Shown here piece by piece: positions 1-7,328 of a stretch of 54,412 bases of DNA. How positions within the stretch are numbered: the stretch's first letter is position 1; the number at the start of each line of letters is the position of its first letter. This DNA comes from CAYUYV01 sp050331455 (GTDB taxonomy: Bacteria; Pseudomonadota; Alphaproteobacteria; JAJFIK01), in contig JBHJGV010000086.1 in assembly GCA_050331455.1 (NCBI GenBank), positions 1 through 54,412 of the forward strand, in the 5' to 3' direction. The notes beneath the pieces are model-generated. The model did not search any database. It was not told where the DNA came from and saw nothing but the letters and a program-made list of their open reading frames with translations. A program made the translations under genes and the position numbers.

Positions 1-63
1 TTGCGACAATTTCGCCTTCGACCGCGTGGATCAGTGGTCTCACTGACGGCGCCGTTTGCGCCG

Positions 64-139
64 CCACTATCCCTTTTGTCGTCCCCGATCCCGTTTGTCC
101 GCCCCGATCCCGTTTGTCCGCCCCGATCCCGTTTGTCCC
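64..139. repeat. Short tandem repeat, 19-bp unit, three near-perfect copies
   Basis: The unit ccccgatcccgtttgtccg occurs at 83-101, 102-120 and 121-139 (last base changed in the third copy). A degenerate fourth copy lies at 64-82. It is just downstream of the 3' end of the tRNA-Arg gene, which is on the other strand. No gene is seen in 1-169. Slippage during replication is the simplest explanation; a function is not evident. Confidence 0.9.
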
Positions 140-169
140 CCATGTCTGCGGGTCAGGCACCCGCGGCGC

Positions 170-246
170 TGGCGACCCCGGAAGGACTTGAACCCTCAAC
201 CTGCGGATTAGAAGTCCGCTGCTCTATCCAGTTGAGCTACGGGGCC
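170..246 (-). tRNA. tRNA-Arg (anticodon TCT)
   Basis: On the minus strand a full cloverleaf can be folded. The acceptor stem GGCCCCG pairs with CGGGGTC with one G-U pair, the anticodon loop is CTTCTAA, giving anticodon TCT, and the T-arm contains GGTTCAAGTCC. The discriminator base is G and CCA is encoded (170-172). It reads AGA codons, which are rare in a genome of this GC content. Confidence 0.97.
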
Positions 247-484
247 GGCGGCCTTTTCTATAGCCCACGTTTCGGCGTCACGAAAGCCGGCAGCCGGTTC
301 CTCGGGCCCGGACGCCGACCCGACCGATGGGCGTGGGCCGGCCGGCATGGATGCCGCCGCCCATGCGGTTTTAATGATTTGGGAGGCTTTCGGAGGGTTC
401 CCTTTGGCGATAAACCTCCCCCGTGTCCGGCCCTGGTCCGCCCAGCCCGCCGGAGCGCGTCACCAGGATCCAGGGGGATAGGCC

Positions 485-2125
485 ATGGTGGACCCACTCG
501 TGCCGGCGCAGGGGGCACAGCGGCAACCGATGCCTCAAGCGGGCCAGACCGACCGGGGCTCCAGTCCCGCCCACGCAGATCAGGGTGCCATGGGGGAGCT
601 TGCCCCCCTCACGGGCGCCGCGGCCACCTTGTCCGGCATCGATGCCCTGCTGCTGCGCCTCGACGGCGTTCTGGCCTCCCTCGGCTCTCTTCATGCCGTC
701 GCCTGGAAGCGCCTGTGCGATGAAATCCAGGCCGATGCCGCCGCCGGTCACCCCTTTACGCCCTTCGACACCCTCGCGGAGTTCCAGAGCCGGTTCGCCG
801 GACGGCCCGCCGCTCGCGCCCTTTCAGCCTATCTCGATGAAAAAGGCATCGCCGTCCCAGTCGGCGCGGACGGCGATCCGGACACGGCCATGACGCTGCA
901 CGGGCTCCTCGCCCGGCGTCTGCGTTATGTGCTTGAAGCTGTGGATACGGAAGGCGTGGAGATTTTTCCGGGCTCGGTCGAACTCGTGGCCTTTACCCGG
1001 GAGCGGGGCTTCAGGATTGCGGTCGTGGGCGACGGCGCGAGCGAAGAAACGGTCCTTACCCAAACGGGTCTCTTCGAGCTGGTCGACGGCCCCACCGTCA
1101 GTGAAACGGAGCCGGGCGCCGGCTTTCTGCATGCGGCACAAAGGCTTGAACTGCCGGCGGCCCGTTGCGCGGTGGTCGATGTTCTGCCCACCGGCATCGC
1201 CCGCGCCCGCGCGGACGGCTTCGGGCTCGTGATTGGCCTGGATCGCAACGGCGATCCCACGGCCCACCAGGGCGCCCTGGCCGACCTCGTCGTCACCGAT
1301 CTCAGCGAACTGATGCCGGGCGGCGGGCCGCCCCGGGCCCTCGCCTGCCTCAACGCGATCACAACGGGCCTGTCCCGGCGAAAGGTGGCCCTGTTCCTCG
1401 ATTATGACGGCACGCTGGCGCCGATCGTCGACCGGCCCGAGGACGCCGTGCTGCCGGCGGAGACCCGGGCGGCGCTCGAAAGCCTGTCCCAGGTGGCCAT
1501 GCTGGCTTTCGTCAGTGGACGCATGAAAGACGAAGTCCGGGCCTTTGTTGGGCTGGAGAACGTGTTCTATGCCGGCTCCCACGGCTTCGCCATCGAAGGC
1601 CCCGATGGACTCGATTTCGTGCAGGAGGACGGGCGGGCCATCATGCCGGTGATCCGCGAGGCCGCCCTCGGCCTGACCCGGGACCTGGCGGATCTGCCGG
1701 GCACCCGCGTCGAGGACAAGCATTTCGCCGTCGCGATCCATTACCGCCTCGTGGCGTCGGAACGCGTTCCGGAGGTGGAGGCGGCCGTGGACCGGGCCGT
1801 CGCCCGCTTCCCCGCATTGCGCAAATCCGGGGGCAAAATGGTCTTCGAGCTGCGCCCGCGGGTCGACTGGCACAAGGGCAAGGCGCTCGACTATCTGCTG
1901 ACGGTCCTGGGGCTGACGGACGACACGGTCCTGCCGATCTATATCGGCGACGACGTGACGGACGAGGACGCCTTCGAGGCGTTGCAGGGCCGGGGTATCG
2001 GCATTTGCGTGAAGGACCAGCCGGCCCCCACGGCGGCCGCCTTCCGGGTCCGCGACCCGGCGGAGGTCTGCCAGTTCCTGCGCCGATTGGACGATGCCAT
2101 CCGCACTTGGGGGGCCTCGTTCTGA
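485..2125 (+). CDS. otsB: Trehalose-6-phosphate phosphatase with N-terminal degenerate HAD domain
   Basis: The 546-aa protein has two HAD-type halves. Residues about 296-545 form a trehalose-phosphatase: LDYDGT (nucleophile D306, acid/base D308), SGR at 344-346, AGSHGF near 363-368, ELRPRVDWHKG near 455-465 and GDDVTDED at 488-495 are all intact. It should hydrolyse trehalose-6-phosphate to trehalose in the cytoplasm. Residues about 50-275 look like a beta-phosphoglucomutase-type HAD domain, but the nucleophile position reads R58 (RLDGV instead of DxDGV), the motif III lysine is replaced by E209, and the motif IV acid pair reads DV. This half is probably not catalytic. The start at 485 is favoured by a GGGGGATAGG stretch just upstream; an in-frame ATG at 590 is an alternative. 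No otsA (synthase) lies in the window. Confidence 0.88.
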   Translation: MVDPLVPAQGAQRQPMPQAGQTDRGSSPAHADQGAMGELAPLTGAAATLSGIDALLLRLDGVLASLGSLHAVAWKRLCDEIQADAAAGHPFTPFDTLAEFQSRFAGRPAARALSAYLDEKGIAVPVGADGDPDTAMTLHGLLARRLRYVLEAVDTEGVEIFPGSVELVAFTRERGFRIAVVGDGASEETVLTQTGLFELVDGPTVSETEPGAGFLHAAQRLELPAARCAVVDVLPTGIARARADGFGLVIGLDRNGDPTAHQGALADLVVTDLSELMPGGGPPRALACLNAITTGLSRRKVALFLDYDGTLAPIVDRPEDAVLPAETRAALESLSQVAMLAFVSGRMKDEVRAFVGLENVFYAGSHGFAIEGPDGLDFVQEDGRAIMPVIREAALGLTRDLADLPGTRVEDKHFAVAIHYRLVASERVPEVEAAVDRAVARFPALRKSGGKMVFELRPRVDWHKGKALDYLLTVLGLTDDTVLPIYIGDDVTDEDAFEALQGRGIGICVKDQPAPTAAAFRVRDPAEVCQFLRRLDDAIRTWGASF

Positions 2126-2300
2126 CGGGGAACCTGCCGCAGGTGCCGCACCGATGACGGGCCGGGATTGTCAAAACGGGGGGCGGTAATCGAGCCGTCT
2201 CACCCACCTGGGTCTGCAACGCGCCCTGAAGATGCTCTAATCTGTCCATACCGAAACGAGACATAGAGACCCGGGCCGTGGCGGTTCGGGCATAACAGGT

Positions 2301-5300
2301 ATGGGGATTACTGCTATGGACGCCATCACATCGCCCTTTCCCGTGGATGTTGCCCGCGATGCCGCAACTCTCGGATCTGCCGCGACCGGGTCCGCCGTGA
2401 CGGCCGCTGAGGCGAACACCAGCCTGCCGGAGGTCTCCCTGGAGGTGCTCAACGGTTTCGCCAGCGAGATCGGCCCGGACGAGGCCGTGATCCGGCTGAA
2501 ACGCACCGGGCCGGTCGATGAGGCATTGACCCTGACCATCGATAGCCAGGGCGCCTTCAACCGGGCCGATCTTATCGGCCTCGACAGCTTTGAGACCCTC
2601 ACCTTCGCCGCCGGCACCGCGAGCTTCGACCTGATCTTGACCCCGCGCGCCGACCGGGTGCCCGAAGGGCCTGAAACGGCATCCCTTACCCTGTTGCCCG
2701 GCGACGGCTTCACCCTGACCGGCACCACGAGCGCCAGCGTGACGGTCGAAGACGATCTGTCCGTGTTCGGCGGACCGGACGTGACGGCCTACTGGCCCGC
2801 GACCCTCGACGATCCGGCGCGCCTTGAGGACATTGTGGGCGGCACCGGCTTCGGCATGTCTGAAGACGGCAATGCCATCGTGACGGCCAATGGCCTCGTG
2901 GGTCCCGGCCTTTTATTCGACGGGGTCGCCGACGCCGTGACCATTCCCCATGACGCGGCCTTCGAACTGACCCAGGGCAGCTTTGCGGTCTGGTTCAATC
3001 CGGACTTGTCGGGCTCAGTCCTTCCCATCCTGTCCAAGGGCTTCTCGGAAGACCTGGACAACGCCAATGACAGCCTGTTCGACATCACCGTGGAGGCCGA
3101 TGCCAGCGTCCGGGTGGCGCTGGAAACTGAAGCGGGGCGAGCCGCCGTCCAAGGGGGCGAAACCGCGCCGGGGCAGTTTCAGCATCTGGTGGTGACCTGG
3201 GACCCCGATGACGGTCTTGCCCTGTTCCTGGACGGCGCCGAGGTGGATCGGACCGATTTCGGCATCGATATTGCCACGAACGCCAACCCGTTCAGCCTGG
3301 GCAGCGGCGGCAGCCTCGCCGACGGCCTGGAGCGGTTCGACGGCCTGCTCGACGAGGCCGCCCTGTTCTCGACAGCCCTCGACGCGGAAAGCGTGTCGGC
3401 CCTCTACAATCAAGGCCTTGGCGGGTTCGGCCTCGTCCAGCCCGGCTCCGACGATGAGCCGCCCATCGCCGAAGCGGATACGGACACGGTCTCGGAAAGC
3501 GGCATGGTCTTCCTCGATATTCTGTCCAATGACGAGACCGCCACGGCAGCCGGCCTGTCGATCATCGCCGTGGACGGCACCCGGGTCGCGCCCGGCGCGA
3601 CGGTCACCCTGTCTTCGGGGGCCGTCCTGTCCGTGGCGGGTCTCGACGCGGCGGTGCCCGGCCTGACCTTTTTCACCAATGGCGCCTTTGAAGACCTGGA
3701 TGCCGGCGAGACGCGGGACCAGACCTTCACCTATCGGGTCACGAATGCCCAGGGCCTGACCGCAGATGCCGACGTGAGCGTAACGGTGACCGGCGAGAAC
3801 GATGCCCCCGTCGCCGCCGACGATACGGCGGAAACGGACGAAGACACCGGCGTGACAGTTGCCGTGCTCGACAATGACGCAGATGTGGACGATCAGCCCC
3901 TGGCCGTGACCCGGATCAACGACACGGCCATCGCCGTCGGCGCCGCCGTGACCCTCGGCTCCGGCGCGGTGGTCGCCAGCAATGACGACGGCACGCTGAC
4001 CTATGATCCGACCGGAGCCTTTCAGGCCCTGCGGGACGGGGAGACGGTCGTCGAGGTCTTCACCTACACCGTCGATGACGGGGACGGCGGTACGGACACG
4101 GCCGATGTGTCCGTCACGGTGTTCGGGATCAACGACGCCCCCGTCGCTGGCACGGATGAGGCCGGAACGGACGAAGACACGGCCGTGACCGTCGATATCC
4201 TGGCCAATGATACAGATGCGGAAGGGGACGACCTGACCGTGACGCAGATCGACGGACAGGCGGTGGATGTGGGCGACACGGTCACGCTGGCTTCCGGGGG
4301 CCGGGCCACGCTCCAGGCGGCCGGCATGCTGGTCTACGATCCTGCGGATGCGTTCCAGTCCCTCAATGCGGAAGATCAGGCGGCGGATGAGATTCACTAT
4401 GTGGTCCGGGACCAGGACGGGGCGGGCACGGAAGGCACGGTGCGGATCACCGTGGACGGCCTGAACGATGCACCCGTCGCCGCCGCCGACACCTTCGCCA
4501 CCAATGAAGACACGGGCCTGTTCCTCGACGCCCTCGCCAACGACACGGATGTGGACGACGACGCGCTCGCCATCACGGCCGTGAACGGGATGGCCATCCA
4601 GATGGGCGAGGCCCTGGACCTGCCCTCGGGCGCCACGGTGACGCTGAACCCGGACGGACGCCTGCTTTACGATCCGGACGACGGCTTCCAGGCCCTGACC
4701 GACGGGGAGACCGGGACCGAAGCCTTCACCTACACTGTCAGCGACCCCAAGGGTGCGACCGATAGTGCGGAAATCACCATCAGCGTGGACGGCCGCAATG
4801 ACGCGCCGGTGGCCGTGGACGATGCGGTGCGCACGACGGAAAGTGCGGCCCTGTCCTTCAATGTGCTGGACAACGACACCGATGTGGAAGGCCAGCCCAT
4901 CCGTCTGCGGCGGATCGACGGCGAGCCCATCGCGAACACCGAAACCGTCATGCTGGCGTCCGGCGCCCTGGTCACCGCCAACCGCTTCGGCGAGATCATC
5001 TATGATCCCAACGGCGCGTTTGACGGCCTGTTCGACCGGCTGACCGCGACGGACCAGTTCACCTATCTGATCCGCGACAGCCAAGGCGCCTTTGCCACGG
5101 GCGTCACCACCGTGACCATTGACGGCGAGGGCGCCCTGCCCTTCCCCTTTACCGCCTATTATCCGACGACCAACACCCTGCTGCCGGCCCTGTTCGACGA
5201 AAGCGGCAACCGGCTCGACGGGGACCTGAATGGCGGTGTGACCCTCACCGAGGGCGTGGTGGGTGCGGGCCTCGACTTCAATGGCACGGACGGCTTCGTC

Positions 5301-6902
5301 CGCATCCCGACCGACGACGCGTTCCAGCTCGACAGCGGCGCCATCAGCTTCTGGTTCAAGCCGGAGAGCTTCGGCACCACCCAGGGCCTTGTGTCCACGG
5401 ACGCCTTCGGCTTCGGCGACGGGCATCTGACCGTGTCTCTGACCCCCGATCTGGCGGTTCAGGTGCGCATTCAGGGGCCCAATGGCAGCTTCCTCATCGA
5501 AAGCGCACCCGTGACCCTCGATGACTTCCATAATGTGGTGGTCAATTTCGGCGAGGATCGGGGGCTGCAGCTGTTCGTCAATGGCGAACGGGCGGGCTCG
5601 CGCGCCAATGTTACCCAGGGCCTGTCCGGCAATACCAATGACATCGTGTTGGGGGCGAGCCAGATCATCTCCGCGGAGGGCGAAGTCGATCCCCTGATCC
5701 AGTTCTTCGACGGCGTGATTGACGAGGTCTCCATCCACGACCAGGCCCTGCGCCCGGCGGATATCGCAATCCTGCAGCAATTCGTCGATGCCGACACGGA
5801 ACTTCTGGACCAGGAAAATCGGAAGCCGGTTGCCGAGCCCGACACGGCCACGACCCGGGAGGACCGGACTGTCGATATCGACGTGCTGGCCAACGACCGG
5901 GACGGCAACGGCGATCCGCTGTCCTTCTTCCGCATTGATGGGGTGCGGGTGGAAGACCCAGGCGATGCGGTCGAAATCGAGTCCGGCGCCATCGTCACGA
6001 TCAATGAAGACGGAACGCTGCGCTATGACCCCAACGGCGCCTTCGATGCCCTGGAGGTCGGCGAGACGGCGACGGATATGTTCCGCTATCGGATCACCGA
6101 CGAAGGCGGGTTGCGGGATACGGCCTTCGTGACCGTAACCGTCGAGGGAGGCCCCGACTTTCCGCTGGCCGCCTATTGGCCCGGCGAGACCGCCGACGGC
6201 ACGGTTCTGGTCGATGCCTCCGGCAATGGGGTCGACGGCACGCTCAATGGGGGTGCCCGCTTCGTCAGCGACGGTCTGGTCGGCGACGGGCTGCGCCTCG
6301 ACGGGTTCGACGACGTGGCCGTCATCCCCCATGACGATGCGCTTCTGGTCGATGAAGGAACGATCAGTATCTGGATCAATCCGGACCGTGCAGGCGTCAA
6401 CCAGGGCCTTGTGTCGAAGGATGCCAGCTTCAACGGCACCGGCGGGCATTTTGACCTGCGCCTCCTGGCCAATGGCCAGGTCGTCTTCCGCATCCAGGGC
6501 GAGAGCACTGACGAGGAGGTCGAGCTGATCGCCGGTCAGGTTGCCCAGGGCCAATGGACCCATCTGGCGGCAACCTTCGGCGAGGATGGGGTGCGCCTCT
6601 ACCAGGACGGGGTCGAGATCGCGTCGGATGCGGATTTCACCCGCGGCCTCGGCACCAGTTCCGGCGGTGCCGGAAATTTTGAGCCCGTGACTCTGGGCGC
6701 CACTCAGCGCTTCAGCGACGATCTGTCCACGGATCCGCTGGACCAATTCTTCCGCGGTCGCATCGACGAGGTCGCGATCCTGGAGGAGCAGGCCAATGCG
6801 GCCGTGGTCCAGGCCCTTTTCGAGGCCGGAGAAGCCGGAGACATGCTCCAGCCGGCAGGCCTCCTCCTGTCCGGCGACGACGCGTTCGACCTGTTCGGCT
6901 GA
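2301..6902 (+). CDS. Large LamG / cadherin-like repeat protein, probable secreted adhesin
   Basis: The 1533-aa protein is built from repeats. In order: a Calx-beta-like segment (about 42-152), a LamG/concanavalin-like domain (162-385), five Ig/cadherin-like repeats of about 110 aa (385-943) that share NDAPVAADD-type borders and LDNDTDVD-type acidic turns, a second LamG (943-1170), a sixth Ig-like repeat (1172-1283) and a third LamG (1283-1513). The acidic turns suggest Ca2+ binding between repeats. There is no N-terminal signal peptide and no RTX nonapeptide. The C-terminus ends DDAFDLFG, an acidic/aromatic tail as seen in type I secretion substrates, so export by a type I system is inferred. 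The start could be 2301 or 2316 (five codons later, with GGGGA upstream). A long minus-strand ORF across it is a codon-bias shadow. Confidence 0.85.
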   Translation: MGITAMDAITSPFPVDVARDAATLGSAATGSAVTAAEANTSLPEVSLEVLNGFASEIGPDEAVIRLKRTGPVDEALTLTIDSQGAFNRADLIGLDSFETLTFAAGTASFDLILTPRADRVPEGPETASLTLLPGDGFTLTGTTSASVTVEDDLSVFGGPDVTAYWPATLDDPARLEDIVGGTGFGMSEDGNAIVTANGLVGPGLLFDGVADAVTIPHDAAFELTQGSFAVWFNPDLSGSVLPILSKGFSEDLDNANDSLFDITVEADASVRVALETEAGRAAVQGGETAPGQFQHLVVTWDPDDGLALFLDGAEVDRTDFGIDIATNANPFSLGSGGSLADGLERFDGLLDEAALFSTALDAESVSALYNQGLGGFGLVQPGSDDEPPIAEADTDTVSESGMVFLDILSNDETATAAGLSIIAVDGTRVAPGATVTLSSGAVLSVAGLDAAVPGLTFFTNGAFEDLDAGETRDQTFTYRVTNAQGLTADADVSVTVTGENDAPVAADDTAETDEDTGVTVAVLDNDADVDDQPLAVTRINDTAIAVGAAVTLGSGAVVASNDDGTLTYDPTGAFQALRDGETVVEVFTYTVDDGDGGTDTADVSVTVFGINDAPVAGTDEAGTDEDTAVTVDILANDTDAEGDDLTVTQIDGQAVDVGDTVTLASGGRATLQAAGMLVYDPADAFQSLNAEDQAADEIHYVVRDQDGAGTEGTVRITVDGLNDAPVAAADTFATNEDTGLFLDALANDTDVDDDALAITAVNGMAIQMGEALDLPSGATVTLNPDGRLLYDPDDGFQALTDGETGTEAFTYTVSDPKGATDSAEITISVDGRNDAPVAVDDAVRTTESAALSFNVLDNDTDVEGQPIRLRRIDGEPIANTETVMLASGALVTANRFGEIIYDPNGAFDGLFDRLTATDQFTYLIRDSQGAFATGVTTVTIDGEGALPFPFTAYYPTTNTLLPALFDESGNRLDGDLNGGVTLTEGVVGAGLDFNGTDGFVRIPTDDAFQLDSGAISFWFKPESFGTTQGLVSTDAFGFGDGHLTVSLTPDLAVQVRIQGPNGSFLIESAPVTLDDFHNVVVNFGEDRGLQLFVNGERAGSRANVTQGLSGNTNDIVLGASQIISAEGEVDPLIQFFDGVIDEVSIHDQALRPADIAILQQFVDADTELLDQENRKPVAEPDTATTREDRTVDIDVLANDRDGNGDPLSFFRIDGVRVEDPGDAVEIESGAIVTINEDGTLRYDPNGAFDALEVGETATDMFRYRITDEGGLRDTAFVTVTVEGGPDFPLAAYWPGETADGTVLVDASGNGVDGTLNGGARFVSDGLVGDGLRLDGFDDVAVIPHDDALLVDEGTISIWINPDRAGVNQGLVSKDASFNGTGGHFDLRLLANGQVVFRIQGESTDEEVELIAGQVAQGQWTHLAATFGEDGVRLYQDGVEIASDADFTRGLGTSSGGAGNFEPVTLGATQRFSDDLSTDPLDQFFRGRIDEVAILEEQANAAVVQALFEAGEAGDMLQPAGLLLSGDDAFDLFG

Positions 6903-6908
6903 GCGTCA

Positions 6909-6940
6909 GCCCCCGGCGGCGGACACCGCCGCCGGGGGGC
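6909..6940 (+). terminator. GC-rich hairpin after the adhesin gene
   Basis: GCCCCCGGCGGCGG pairs with CCGCCGCCGGGGGGC around an ACA loop, starting 7 bases after the stop codon. The stem is 13-14 bp and nearly perfect, with one extra G in the 3' arm. No T-run follows, so it may be a rho-assisted terminator or a 3'-end stabiliser rather than a textbook intrinsic terminator. Confidence 0.55.
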
Positions 6941-7328
6941 ACGTCACAAGCACTGCCTCGACGGTCCGTCCGCGTCGTCTGGAGCTTAAAGCTCAAGCCA
7001 CCCGGTTCGGGGGGGAGCAGGCCGGACCCGGTATTCCAACGGCGGCCCAGCACCTGTCCGTGTCGTAAGTTCAACCTCGTCCCCCGGCGCGGTAGGACGA
7101 AGGTGTGGGGTCGCGTGGTCTTTTCAAAACCAAAGACGGGTGTCCGTGTATCCTTTTTGGAATACGACTGTCACCATGTAATTGGCATCATGCCATCGGC
7201 ACTCTGCCGATCGCTCCGACCGGTACGCCCACGCGACGTGTCCTAAGCCGGAGACGGCCGGCCACGTCATCGGATCGATGGGAGTCTTCGACACGCCGGG
7301 GACACGGGATCAGACGGGGGAAAATGCC
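6941..7328. other. Intergenic region upstream of the RTX gene
   Basis: This 388-base stretch has no convincing gene. Its middle (about 7125-7200) is less GC-rich than the surroundings and carries two imperfect or small inverted repeats: GTATCC-TTTTT-GGAATAC near 7148-7165, and ATCGGCA-CTC-TGCCGAT at 7195-7211. These may be promoter or operator elements for the RTX gene, but I cannot assign a sigma factor or regulator. A reading frame open from 7182 runs into the RTX gene; I regard its first 49 codons as untranslated. Confidence 0.4.

Noticed and set aside
83..139. CRISPR array
   Set aside because: The repeats are directly adjacent with no spacers and are only 19 bp long.
824..1873. 349-residue open frame antisense to otsB
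   Set aside because: No domain and biased composition; OtsB motifs lie on the other strand.
3015..6746. 1243-residue open frame antisense to the adhesin gene
   Set aside because: It mirrors the sense gene's codon bias and repeats, with His/Gly/Val-rich low-complexity sequence and no domain; sense-strand domains are clear.
7182..7328. N-terminal extension of the RTX protein
   Set aside because: The extra 49 residues have no signal or domain, and the ATG at 7329 has a much better ribosome site.
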